Source: Streptococcus merionis DSM 19192 (GTDB taxonomy: Bacteria > Bacillota > Bacilli > Lactobacillales > Streptococcaceae). From it: a stretch of 47,483 nt of DNA. The notes beneath the pieces were generated by a model. The model made no database searches, was not told the DNA's origin, and was given only the letters and a program-made list of their open reading frames with translations. The stretch covers positions 1 through 47,483 of the forward strand of contig NZ_KB904546.1 in assembly GCF_000380085.1 (NCBI RefSeq). Reading direction: 5' to 3'. Shown here piece after piece: positions 37,831 to 46,279 of the stretch. The translations under genes and the position numbers were made by a program. Within the stretch, counting starts at the first letter, position 1. Every line of letters starts with the position of its first letter.

Positions 37831-38210
37831 GAAAAAAACGTACCCTAAGTTCATAAAGGAAAAGCAAAATCTAACAAAAAGTGAACGATAATAATTTCTT
37901 TGAAACACAGGATGTTCCTTTTTATAATTATTTTCTACTTTTTAAACAGTATCCGCTCACATTTTTGATAGTGTTGGTTTTTTCAGCGGACTCAAACAAG
38001 AATCACTTGAATCTTGTAACCCTCAGAACCTAGTTGCAGGAGCTGATTGCCTCATCAATCTTTTAGCTGTCTTCTGATAATCTATTTCAACCTTTTTGAT
38101 TTCATATTTCCGAAATATGTAGCGTTATAGCTGCCTTCTGCCTCTAAGCGTAAGTAGGTTTTGCACCTCGCCAGCTCCTCCGCTAATTCTTTACCCGCTC
38201 TTTTAAGATA
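37831..38210. other. Non-coding gap upstream of psuK
   Basis: There is no intact gene. Within 38082-38210, minus-strand frames read like protein (for example GKELAEELARCKTYLRLEAE), but they have no start or ribosome-binding site and switch frame. It may be a decayed gene. A TCCGCT/AGCGGA inverted pair lies near 37948-37986. Confidence 0.25.
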
Positions 38211-38237
38211 AAAAAAGCCTGAGACACGTCTCAGACT
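38211..38237 (-). terminator. Terminator of the 69-residue HTH gene
   Basis: The 10-bp stem AGTCTGAGAC with GTCTCAGGCT (one G-U) and a 2-base apex is followed by TTTTTT on the minus strand, 15 bases past the stop. Confidence 0.85.
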
Positions 38238-38252
38238 TTTACATCCTAAAGA

Positions 38253-38462
38253 TTAATTTTCATATTTTTCATGATTCTTATCATAAAAATCAATCAACCC
38301 AAGTGCTGTTGCAAATGCAATATTATCAATTTTTGCACGGCCTTGAGCAAGAGCAATAATCGACATTTCACGGGCGTTTGTTTCCTTGCTGATACGATAA
38401 CCAGTCAATTTCTTCTCACGGACCCAATTGATAACGGCTTCTACTTTTTCGTAGTTCGTCAT
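38253..38462 (-). CDS. Small HTH-like protein
   Basis: The product is a 69-residue protein of streptococcal type. The region LTGYRISKETNAREMSIIAL (about 19-38) resembles an XRE-like helix-turn-helix, followed by GRAKIDNIAFATALGLIDFY. There are no other domains. It could be a DNA-binding regulator, but it is not a family with a known role. It has its own promoter, terminator and a strong ribosome-binding site (AAGGAGGA, 7 bases from the ATG). A palindrome lies just upstream of its promoter. Confidence 0.8.
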   Translation of the reverse strand: MTNYEKVEAVINWVREKKLTGYRISKETNAREMSIIALAQGRAKIDNIAFATALGLIDFYDKNHEKYEN

Positions 38463-38500
38463 GTCATATTCCTCCTTCTAATTAAACTTTTTAGATTCTG

Positions 38501-38529
38501 ATTATAGCACACCCTGTTTAATAAATCAA
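38501..38529 (-). promoter_or_regulatory. Promoter of the small HTH gene
   Basis: The elements are -35 TTGATT (38524-38529), a 17-base spacer and an extended -10 TGCTATAAT (hexamer 38501-38506). The leader is about 30 bases. Confidence 0.65.
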
Positions 38530-38536
38530 ACATTTT

Positions 38537-38561
38537 ATCATTTCGGTATATACCAAATGAT
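38537..38561. promoter_or_regulatory. Palindrome upstream of the small HTH promoter
   Basis: ATCATTT, GGTATATACC and AAATGAT form a 24-bp palindrome with one unpaired C. It lies directly behind the -35 and touches the stop codon of the SPFH gene. It may be an operator or a weak terminator. There is no T-tract. Confidence 0.4.
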
Positions 38562-39457
38562 CATTTTACTTTCAAAGCAGAGAGAATTTGAGAACGAATG
38601 TCATCCATAGCATTCGGTGAATTTGGTAAGAACAGGGTTTGATGGCCTTCGTTAGCAAAGGTATTGAGCGTATCCAGATACTGGTTAGTCAAAAGAATAG
38701 ACATGATCTGCTCTTCTGTCAAGCTAACATTGGAATCCTTAAGCTCCTGAATAGAATCTGCCAAACCGTCCACAATGGCTTTACGTTGTTGGGCGATACC
38801 AACACCATGCAAGCGATCTTTTTCAGCTTCTGCTTCCGCAGCTGTGACGATTTTGATCTTATCAGCATTGGCCAACTCCTGAGCAGCTACACGTTTGCGC
38901 TGTGCAGCGTTGATCTCGTTCATTGATTGTTTTACCTCAGCGTCTGGCTCAACGCGAGTAATCAAAGTTTTTACAATAATGTAACCATAGGTTGACATCT
39001 CTTCAGCCACTTGGCGTTGAACTTCAAGGGCAATCTCGTCTTTTTTCTCAAAGAGCTCATCCAAGGTCAATTTAGGAACAGACGACCGAAGGGCATCTTC
39101 GATATAAGACTTAATCTGAGCTTCTGGACGCATCAGTTTGTAGTAAGCATCTGTGACATTGGACTCATTGACCTGGTATTGAGTCGCAATATTAAGGGTA
39201 ACGAACACATTGTCCTGTGTTTTTGTCTCAACGACAATCTCACTTTGCAAAACCCGCAGCTGAATGCGCGCTGCGATACGGTCAATGCCAAAGGGAAGCT
39301 TAAACTGAATACCAGCTGTAGCCGTGCGCTGATATTTCCCGAAACGCTCAACAATTGCAACCGTCTGCTGCTTAACCACATAAATACCTGTTGCCAGAAT
39401 AGCAACTAGCAAAAAAAGAAGTACCATAACAACTATTAAACTTACAAATCCGAACAT
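38561..39457 (-). CDS. SPFH/stomatin-like membrane protein
   Basis: The product is a 298-residue stomatin/prohibitin-type protein. One N-terminal membrane segment (about 5-27) is followed by the SPFH domain (about 30-190: VKQQTVAIVERFGKYQRTATAGIQFKLPFG) and a long Ala/Glu-rich helix (about 190-250) for oligomerisation. These proteins form membrane microdomain scaffolds. The precise role in streptococci is not established. No NfeD partner gene is adjacent. AGGAGG lies 7 bases before the ATG at 39457. Confidence 0.92.
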   Translation of the reverse strand: MFGFVSLIVVMVLLFLLVAILATGIYVVKQQTVAIVERFGKYQRTATAGIQFKLPFGIDRIAARIQLRVLQSEIVVETKTQDNVFVTLNIATQYQVNESNVTDAYYKLMRPEAQIKSYIEDALRSSVPKLTLDELFEKKDEIALEVQRQVAEEMSTYGYIIVKTLITRVEPDAEVKQSMNEINAAQRKRVAAQELANADKIKIVTAAEAEAEKDRLHGVGIAQQRKAIVDGLADSIQELKDSNVSLTEEQIMSILLTNQYLDTLNTFANEGHQTLFLPNSPNAMDDIRSQILSALKVK

Positions 39458-39589
39458 CAATCTACCTCCTTAGTTAAGATACGCGAGCGTTATGCATTGG
39501 AAAATAAGGGAGTGAGCGATAAGCCTTTGGACTCACATATTTTACTGAGCACTTAGCTCAAGTTCAATTAGTTAATGTTTTTCATCTGT

Positions 39590-39618
39590 ATTATACCATT
39601 GGGACAAATGCTTGTCAA
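39590..39618 (-). promoter_or_regulatory. Consensus promoter of the SPFH gene
   Basis: TTGACA (39613-39618), a 17-base spacer and TATAAT (39590-39595) with TGG before the -10 give an exact sigma-A consensus. The leader is about 125 bases. Confidence 0.85.
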
Positions 39619-39940
39619 GACTGACCTTGTGGGAATCACACTAGGTATATGAAGAAAACCAATCACTGTGTCGAACTGCTCTATCTCATATTACTTCTAA
39701 AATTAAGTCGTGCTAATCACAGAGAGTACCTATCATTATATCAACAACAAATAGATATTGGACATTAAACTCCGAAGCAGTCTGACAATGGTTGGTACGA
39801 GATGTTTTTCTTGGAGTATTAAAAATAGCGGAAGCAGACTTGGGCTAAGCCCAAAAATACTAACAATCAATAGTTATGAATACAGGTTCTGAGTATTAGA
39901 ACAAGTCAATTATGGTATATCACTTTAAACAAGTCAGCTA
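39619..39940. other. Non-coding stretch upstream of the SPFH promoter
   Basis: There is no gene. A small TTGGGCT/AGCCCAA palindrome lies near 39839. Nothing else is recognisable. Confidence 0.3.
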
Positions 39941-40075
39941 CTTTGGACCCAGCCTCATTGGTTGAGGCTGGGTCCAAAGTCTATCCTCCCTCTCATCGTT
40001 TGCGTAAACATCTCAGCGCAGTGGTTGGGAGTAAAGCTCGTTGGCTATGCCAACCTAGTCTTACCCTGCACAGAT
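39941..40075. repeat. Palindromic dispersed repeat, copy C (inverted)
   Basis: It begins with a 17-bp perfect stem (CTTTGGACCCAGCCTCA with TGAGGCTGGGTCCAAAG, 39941-39979). It continues with CGCAGTGGTTGGG and ends near CCCTGCACAG. On the minus strand this gives the order CTGTGCAGGG ... CCCAACCACTGCG ... hairpin, resembling the tail of copy B in reverse. There is no T-tract beside the stem. Confidence 0.45.
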
Positions 40076-40290
40076 CATTAGGTGCTTTAGTGCCAATGAG
40101 CCACTGCTGAGTGGGCTCTAATCGTTTGCTTACTAACTGAACACGGCCTAAAAAGCTAGATAAAATTCTAAAATTTCCTAGAGTCAAATAGACTCTTCGT
40201 CAATTTTCTCATTTTTCTACGCTTTTCTTAACGGCCTTTGTATCTTGTAGTGCGCAACTCTTGGACAGCTATCGCATAGGTGGAACATCT

Positions 40291-40410
40291 GGGAGTGGGA
40301 CAAAAATTGGTAAGCCAAAGGCTTCAATTTTATCGTCCCACCCCCGCAAGGCTGATTAGGCTTGTCAAAACCTACGAAGGAGGTGAATGAGAAGCCAATC
40401 AGCTACTGCG
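40291..40410. repeat. Palindromic dispersed repeat, copy B
   Basis: A hairpin bounded by GTGGGACAAAAATTG and CAATTTTATCGTCCCAC leads into CCCCCGCAAGGCTGATTAGG and ends GCCAATCAGCTACTGCG. A second inverted pair (GCTGATTAGGCTT with AAGCCAATCAGC) closes the tail. Copy A at 34347-34450 has the same order. Confidence 0.5.
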
Positions 40411-40479
40411 ATTAGAGTTTAATGCTAGAAAGGGCAAGACGAAGATTCTTTTTGGTTTGAACCAGTGTTGCCACTGTAA

Positions 40480-40539
40480 CTGTGCAGGGTGGGAAAACGA
40501 ACTCTTTTTGGTTGCTTAAGTTCTCCCCCCCACTGCACG
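40480..40539. repeat. Palindromic element, copy D
   Basis: The arms CTGTGCAGGGTGGGAA and AACGAACT pair roughly with AGTTCT and CCCCCACTGCAC around a 15-base loop. The arm CTGTGCAGGGT is an inverted match to ACCCTGCACAG at 40063-40073. Confidence 0.4.
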
Positions 40540-40575
40540 AAAAAAGCTAACCACCTTCTAACAAGTGATTAGCTA
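40539..40575 (-). terminator. Terminator of the V8-like protease locus
   Basis: The stem GCTAATCACTT with AAGGTGGTTAGC (one G-U, one bulge) and a 5-base loop is followed by TTTTTT on the minus strand, just past the LPATG-encoding segment. Keeping a terminator after the anchor segment suggests it was once part of the protease gene. Confidence 0.85.
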
Positions 40576-40587
40576 AAATAGGGCTCT

Positions 40588-40980
40588 TTAACGACTGCGA
40601 CGTTTGAACCGTCCTAAAGTCACTCCTGCTAAAACAAGACCAAACATGCTATACAAGGCATGACCAGTGGAGTCACCAGTGGCTGGTAATGCTTTAACAG
40701 CTTTTGCTGATTTTATCATTCCTTTTTCTGGCATTTCGGCGCTTGGTTTTTCATCTAGCGCTTCTTTTTCTTTTGCTACTCCGTCTCCTTTTTCCATCTT
40801 TTCCTTTGGAGCTTCGGAATGCTTCGGAATGACTGTTGCCGTCACACTTGACGTCGGGTTATCCTTTTTCTTTGTTTCATCTTTATTAACAGCAGGATCT
40901 GTCTTTTTAGACTCTTCTTTTTGTTCTTTCTCTTTTGAAGGCGGTGTTTCTTTTTGATCAGTGTTTGGTAGAATCGGTTT
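40588..40980 (-). pseudogene. Detached LPATG wall-anchor segment of the V8-like protease
   Basis: Immediately after the protease TAA, the same reading frame continues for 130 codons without interruption. It holds a Lys/Glu/Pro-rich wall-spanning stretch (starting KPILPNTDQKETPPSKEKEQ), then LPATG, a hydrophobic segment (ALYSMFGLVLAGVTL) and the basic tail RFKRRSR. This is a complete cell-wall sorting signal. There is no ribosome-binding site, start or promoter of its own. It is best read as the C-terminus of the upstream gene, cut off by a nonsense codon. Confidence 0.75.
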
Positions 40981-42117
40981 TTAGGCGTCTTTTTGGGTAT
41001 CCTTTTCGACATCTTCCACCTTGTCCTCTACGTTGTCTGCATCCTCATCTTCATCATCTTCGTTGCGTTCTGATCCAGGAATTGCTTCATTTTCGATAAG
41101 CCACTCCATAATACCTGGACGCATTTTGATGAAATTGGATTCATCAGGACCTCCAGTAGATAGCGTGCCGATCAATTCATTTTTCTCATTTAATAAAGCA
41201 CTACCTGATTGCCCACCGTGTGTAAAGATGTCTGCTGTGTAGGTATAAGCGTCTTCTTTCGTAATGGTTCCAGAAGCTCCCCATTGAGACATGCCAACTG
41301 CATTTACAATTTCTGAAGGATAGCCTGATAAATGCACCTTTTCGCCAACTCTTGATTCATGCGTTTGACGGACTGGGACTACTCCTAAAACATCTCCGAT
41401 GTGCTGTCCTTTACTATTAGGCTTAATTTTTAAAATGGCAACATCATACTTAAAAGCTCCATACCGACCATACCAGATTTTATGTGGGATAAACTCCTCA
41501 ATTTCAAAAGTATCGAACTCTCCCTTTTCGTTTTTAAAGCCAACTGTGATATGCCCTTTGGTTGCCAATTTCCGATAATCATCTTCCACGCAATGTGCCG
41601 CTGTCAGCACTGTATCGCGTCCAATAACCGTTCCGCTACCATTGGACCACTTGGACTTCTCGTTTACATCAAAATAGTTCTCAAAATAAGCACTTACTCG
41701 GACCAAGGAACGATACGGTGCTAGATGAGTGTTCTCTGTCCTTGTTGTCGGATCGCCCTCTCCTATTGGATTTTCCTTTAATCTTTGTAGTTCTTCTTTT
41801 TTGATAGCCTCATGATCGACTTCTTCATAAGGTTTGTGCGGTGCGTAAGGTCTAGTTGTAGCGCTTTCTGTTTCGACAGAGGGCTTGCTCTCACCGGAAG
41901 AAACGGCACCGTCTTGCTCTCCATCTTTGGCCTCTTCTGGATTCTCCTGAACCTCTGGACGCGCCGTCTCACTCTCTGCTTGATTTTGTGCATGCAAGCT
42001 CTCTCCTGTAAAGAGTGGAAAATCCACCTTCTCAGCTGCCAAGACTTGATGTGATAGCATTAGCGCAGACAATACGGTCGCCACAGTCGCTGTAACCCTA
42101 ATAGTATTTTTTCTCAT
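40981..42117 (-). CDS. V8-like (S1B) secreted serine protease, truncated before its wall anchor
   Basis: This is a 378-residue trypsin-fold protease of the glutamyl-endopeptidase type. A signal peptide (1-28, cleavage after LAA) is followed by an acidic low-complexity pro-region (about 40-130) and the catalytic domain. The triad is intact: His175 (LTAAHC), Asp225 (KYDVAILK) and Ser304 (GGQSGSALL). It ends in a strongly acidic tail (EDDEDEDADNVEDKVEDVEK) at a TAA. The same frame continues downstream into an LPATG anchor, so the gene is probably a nonsense-truncated wall protease whose product is now released. It is divergent from the subtilase gene. Confidence 0.85.
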   Translation of the reverse strand: MRKNTIRVTATVATVLSALMLSHQVLAAEKVDFPLFTGESLHAQNQAESETARPEVQENPEEAKDGEQDGAVSSGESKPSVETESATTRPYAPHKPYEEVDHEAIKKEELQRLKENPIGEGDPTTRTENTHLAPYRSLVRVSAYFENYFDVNEKSKWSNGSGTVIGRDTVLTAAHCVEDDYRKLATKGHITVGFKNEKGEFDTFEIEEFIPHKIWYGRYGAFKYDVAILKIKPNSKGQHIGDVLGVVPVRQTHESRVGEKVHLSGYPSEIVNAVGMSQWGASGTITKEDAYTYTADIFTHGGQSGSALLNEKNELIGTLSTGGPDESNFIKMRPGIMEWLIENEAIPGSERNEDDEDEDADNVEDKVEDVEKDTQKDA

Positions 42118-42247
42118 TTGATTTTATCGTATCCTTTCTAACTTTTCATGCAAAGACAGGCTTTACACAAAAAACCAATAGCAAACAGCTATTTTCTGAA
42201 ATAAATAAACAAGATTCCTAAATTCATTTTTGAGCTAGCTTTAAAAA

Positions 42248-42284
42248 TTAATATAAGTTAATCTTTGTTTTAATATAACTTAAT
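42248..42284. promoter_or_regulatory. Phased AT-rich direct repeats between the two protease genes
   Basis: TTAATATAAGTTAAT (42248-42262) and TTAATATAACTTAAT (42270-42284) differ at one base and are 22 bases apart, two helical turns. They lie in the 440-base divergent region and could bind a regulator of one or both proteases. No clear promoter for the V8-like gene was found. Confidence 0.4.
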
Positions 42285-42493
42285 AACAAAAACTTATCAA
42301 TATTTTCCAGAAAAATTTACAAAAAAAGTAGACGTAGAAAGTTCGGTCGCAGAGCACAACCACCTTCAAGCAAAACCTTTATCAATACAATTTCCTAGCA
42401 AATATCAAAATACACTCTTAAACATCGCAAGAACAGATTTTTGTTGGCTTGTTTTCTCACTCTATTTTTTACAGAAAAAGTAGACCATGGCTA

Positions 42494-42522
42494 TTGTGAA
42501 ATCCTATAGAGTATTGTATGCT
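42494..42522 (+). promoter_or_regulatory. Probable promoter of the subtilase gene
   Basis: The elements are -35 TTGTGA (42494-42499), a 17-base spacer and -10 TATGCT (42517-42522). Both are imperfect. The leader is about 30 bases. Confidence 0.4.
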
Positions 42523-42557
42523 TAGGAAGATACATTATTTTGGAGGAATACCTAAAA

Positions 42558-45500
42558 ATGGAGAACAACTCTTGTTCAAATAAAAAACGATTGATGTCTT
42601 TAATTGCTGGTATGGCTTTGCTGCATGCTCCGCAAGTATTAGCACAAGAGCAAGTCGATAACGTTTCACAAGAAACGATGCCAGAGCAAGCAACACTTGT
42701 CTTGCAACAAGACCAGCAAACAACAGAAGTAACGAATGAAAATACTCCTGTCACCAGTGACAAACCCGAAGCGGAAGAACCCACTAGCTCACCATCTGAA
42801 AACGAAGTCGTCACAGAAAAAGCGATTTCCATTGTGGATGAGGTAGACCCTTCTCATGTGAAATCTATGTGGGAAGCTGGCTATGATGGCAAAGGAACTT
42901 TAGTTGCCGTTATTGATACAGAGTTGGACGGCAAGCATGAAATGCTTCAGTTGGACACAACAGAAGATGCGCGATTCCAAAATAAAGAAGCCATGGAAAA
43001 GCAAAAAGCAGAACACGGCGTCACTCGAGGTCAGTGGGTAAATGATAAAGTCGTCTTTTACCATGACTACTCAGGAAGCGATGCGCCTTCTATGCTACAC
43101 GGTACTCATGTCACAGGAATTTTAGCGGGAAACTCGAAACAGGCAAGTGCTGGCTCTTATTTATTGCAAGGGATTGCTCCACAAGCCCAAGTGATGTTTC
43201 TAAAAGTCGGAAAAGACCCGAAACAATCTTTTGTGCGAGAAATTCAAGATGCGATGGCTATGGGAGCCAATGTCATCAATATCAGTTTGGGTAGTTCAGC
43301 AGAGGCTATTTCACAGCTAGATAGTAGCACCTTGGAAATCCTACAAAAAGCAAGAAAACAAGGCATTGCAATTGTGGTTGCCGCAGGAAATGATGGCGCT
43401 TTTGGAAAGGAAGTTTATAAACCTTTAGCAGCCAATCCTGATTATGGATTAATTGGAACACCTGCGAATACAGATGATGTCTTTACAGTAGCTGCTTATG
43501 CAACACCTCGGATAGGTGCTGTACTTGAAGTCAAATCAGAAGACAAAGCACATGAACTTTTAGTTCCTTTGTCCTATCCATTACAAAAAGACGTTTCTTA
43601 CTCGTTAGAATACCTTTCCAAAGGAGAACAAGCAGACTATCAGCAAAAAGATGTCAAAGGGAAAATCGTCTTAGTTGAGCAAGAAGGCAATCTGACGCTA
43701 AAGCAAAAAATTCAATTGGCGCAAAGACAGGGAGCAGCAGGCATCTTAGTCCTTAGTCAGCCAGACCAAAAGACATCAGTGGCACTTCCTTATGTGGAAG
43801 ATATGGTGACGGGTGTCCCTAATGCTAAAGACAGTCAAGCCTTAAAAGCAATGCTCCAGGGCAAACTATTCTTTACTGGAAAATACAGCAAAAAGACTGA
43901 TCTAGTTGAGCGCTATATGGATACTTTTTCAAGCTGGGGCTTGACACCAGAAGGCAATATCAAGCCAGACATAGCAGCGCCAGGACATGAAATTTACTCG
44001 GCAATGCCAAATGGTCAGTATGCTACTGTCTCTGGCACAAGTATGGCCGCTCCTCATTTGTCAGGCGTTGTTACCTTACTTCAGCAGCATGTTGCCAAAA
44101 AGTTTGCACATTTATCACTTTCACCAGAGCAGAGATTAGATCTTGTCAAAAAGATTTTATTAAGCTCAGCCAATCCGCTTTGGAACGAAGAGACTAAGGC
44201 TTACTATTCACCGCGTCAACAAGGCGCTGGCGCAGTGGATGCTAGAAAAGCATTAGCCGCAGACATGTACTTAGCTTCTGAAAACGATGAAGCTAAAATT
44301 CATCTCAAAAATGTCAGCGATCAATTTGAGATAAAAGTCAAAGTAAAAAATCTAAGCCAACAAGCTCGTACCTTAACCTATCAAGCAGATGTGATGACAG
44401 ATAAAGTGGAGGACGGTAGTTTCACGTTAACCTCTCGAGCTTTATTGAGCACAACACCGCAAAAGCTTGTCATAGAAGCAAACAGTGAGAAAACCATCTC
44501 CATTCCTGTTGACACCAGTCGTTTTACGAAAGAACTGCTCGAACAGATGAAAAATGGCTACTTTTTAGACGGATTTGTTCGTTTTCACGAAGTCGGTGGT
44601 CAGCAGGATTTACTTTCCATTCCATTTATCGGATTTCATGGAGACTATACGAACTTACCAGCTTTAGAGTCGTCTATTTATCAAAGTACAGATGGGCAAA
44701 CGTTTTACCGTCGCCCGCAATCGAAAGAAACAGCACATGAGTTTCCAGTAGATGATTTTAAAGAACTCAAAGAAGAAGATTTTACAGGCTTAAAAACAAC
44801 CTTTACGCCTTGGTCTGTTGTCGAACATGTGAAGTCTGGAGGTTATGCAGAAGAGTCAACGGAATCTTCTCCCAATGCACTATTGGGCTCTTATGAAAAA
44901 GTAAGTGATGATACTGTGCGTTTGCTCCGCTTTAAAGATGGCAAACCTTACCTGCTTCTTTCTCCTAATGGTGATGATAATATGGACGCTATCACACTTC
45001 AAGGATTGTTCCTTCGAAATGTCAAAGATTTGAAAGCAAGTGTTTATGACGCCAAAGATATGTCAAAACCAATCTGGGAAAGCGAGCATGCAACGCAGTT
45101 TATCCGTAAGAACTTTGCACCACATGTCGGTGTTAAAGAAACGACTTACGAAAGTACTAAATGGGATGGCAAAGATGCGACTGGTAACTTTGTGCCAAAT
45201 GGCACTTACATTTATCGTGTTACCTACACACCACTTAGCACAGGGGCAAAAGAGCAGTCTACCGACTTTACGATAAAGGTTCATGTGACTCCTCCACAGC
45301 TTCCAGCAGCAGCAAAGTTTGATGAAAGTAAGCGTTTGGTAGAGTTAGCTGCTGAAAAACAGTCATCTAATGTGGAGATTTATCGTAAGCGACTTGTATA
45401 CACTTATAAAATAGCTGACGAAGAAAATGGCACAATGACTGGTGCAACTTACTTTGATAGCAATGACAAGGGACAATTTATTCTCCCTGCTCAGTTTGAA

Positions 45501-45995
45501 AACACTCTAACAGGTGAAATGGAAGTCTTGACGCCAGAAATTATCAATCAATTGACCTATGTGGTTGAAGATATGGCTGGAAATTATAGTGCCATTCCAT
45601 TAAAGGAATTGTTGAGCCGACCAATGCCAAAAGAAGAACCTGAAGAAATGAAGCCAGAGAATCCCAAGCAACAAGACAACGGGCACTCAACTGAGCCGAA
45701 AAAAGAACAAGAGCAGGATCAGTCGTCTAAACAACTCCCACCGCTCTTCAAACCACATCAGCCACTTCCAAAAATGGATACGATGACGAAAAAGAGCGAC
45801 AAAACCTCTTCTCAGCCGAGAGATACAATGCCTGATTCATCAGAAAGTGTTCAAAAAGAAGCGATGGCAATGACGAATCCTGAAGCAGAAAAAGTCCTTC
45901 CTCAAACCAATAGCACTTCTAATCATTCGTGGCTAATTGGAGTCTTCACGCTTATCTCTACCTGCTTCTTTTGGAAGAAACGCTCAAAACAATAG
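42558..45995 (+). CDS. Cell-wall-anchored subtilase, C5a-peptidase-like
   Basis: This is a 1145-residue S8 protease of the ScpA/PrtS lactocepin type. A signal peptide (about 1-29, LAQ) precedes the catalytic domain. The catalytic residues are Asp120 (AVIDTELDG), His181 (HGTHVTG), the oxyanion Asn278 (AAGNDG) and Ser495 (SGTSMAAPH). A PA domain is inserted near 330-455. Fn3-like domains follow (about 575-1020), with the ScpA-like segment PYLLLSPNGDDNMDAITLQG, then a Pro/Lys/Glu-rich wall stretch and the sorting signal LPQTN, a hydrophobic segment and KKRSKQ. LPXTN rather than LPXTG is also known in C5a peptidases. The start at 42558 follows GGAGGA at 10 bases. It may cut complement C5a or host and milk proteins. 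The substrate is unproven. Confidence 0.92.
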   Translation: MENNSCSNKKRLMSLIAGMALLHAPQVLAQEQVDNVSQETMPEQATLVLQQDQQTTEVTNENTPVTSDKPEAEEPTSSPSENEVVTEKAISIVDEVDPSHVKSMWEAGYDGKGTLVAVIDTELDGKHEMLQLDTTEDARFQNKEAMEKQKAEHGVTRGQWVNDKVVFYHDYSGSDAPSMLHGTHVTGILAGNSKQASAGSYLLQGIAPQAQVMFLKVGKDPKQSFVREIQDAMAMGANVINISLGSSAEAISQLDSSTLEILQKARKQGIAIVVAAGNDGAFGKEVYKPLAANPDYGLIGTPANTDDVFTVAAYATPRIGAVLEVKSEDKAHELLVPLSYPLQKDVSYSLEYLSKGEQADYQQKDVKGKIVLVEQEGNLTLKQKIQLAQRQGAAGILVLSQPDQKTSVALPYVEDMVTGVPNAKDSQALKAMLQGKLFFTGKYSKKTDLVERYMDTFSSWGLTPEGNIKPDIAAPGHEIYSAMPNGQYATVSGTSMAAPHLSGVVTLLQQHVAKKFAHLSLSPEQRLDLVKKILLSSANPLWNEETKAYYSPRQQGAGAVDARKALAADMYLASENDEAKIHLKNVSDQFEIKVKVKNLSQQARTLTYQADVMTDKVEDGSFTLTSRALLSTTPQKLVIEANSEKTISIPVDTSRFTKELLEQMKNGYFLDGFVRFHEVGGQQDLLSIPFIGFHGDYTNLPALESSIYQSTDGQTFYRRPQSKETAHEFPVDDFKELKEEDFTGLKTTFTPWSVVEHVKSGGYAEESTESSPNALLGSYEKVSDDTVRLLRFKDGKPYLLLSPNGDDNMDAITLQGLFLRNVKDLKASVYDAKDMSKPIWESEHATQFIRKNFAPHVGVKETTYESTKWDGKDATGNFVPNGTYIYRVTYTPLSTGAKEQSTDFTIKVHVTPPQLPAAAKFDESKRLVELAAEKQSSNVEIYRKRLVYTYKIADEENGTMTGATYFDSNDKGQFILPAQFENTLTGEMEVLTPEIINQLTYVVEDMAGNYSAIPLKELLSRPMPKEEPEEMKPENPKQQDNGHSTEPKKEQEQDQSSKQLPPLFKPHQPLPKMDTMTKKSDKTSSQPRDTMPDSSESVQKEAMAMTNPEAEKVLPQTNSTSNHSWLIGVFTLISTCFFWKKRSKQ

Positions 45996-46078
45996 AAAAA
46001 CCTAACCACTAGACTTTTCCTAAGCCCAGCGCGAACTCGATTTATTTCGAACGGGAAGCAAAACCCTAAACCAATAAA

Positions 46079-46125
46079 ACTGCATGAAAACAACGTTTAC
46101 CAACGTTGCGTTCATGCAGTTTTTA
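46079..46125 (+). terminator. Terminator of the subtilase gene
   Basis: A strong stem pairs ACTGCATGAA with TTCATGCAGT, with an inner AACGTT pair, and is followed by TTTTTAAT. It lies about 85 bases past the stop. Confidence 0.9.
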
Positions 46126-46279
46126 ATGTTTAATTAAGAGAGTGGCCATTGAATCTTTAAACTCAACGTTTTACCAAATAGCTTCGCTTAAATTGAGTTA
46201 GCGTATTTTCAAAATAAATACGACTGACTAAAATGGGGTTAAGCTAACCTTTCACAAGCTAGCAATTCTTTCGAGTCCC

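Noticed and set aside
39993..40187. 64-codon minus-strand open frame
   Set aside because: It lies inside a palindromic repeat copy and has no ribosome-binding site or protein-like composition.
40955..40980. LPNTD just after the protease stop as an alternative sorting signal
   Set aside because: There is no Gly or Asn at position 5 and no hydrophobic segment or basic tail directly after. The genuine signal is LPATG further on.
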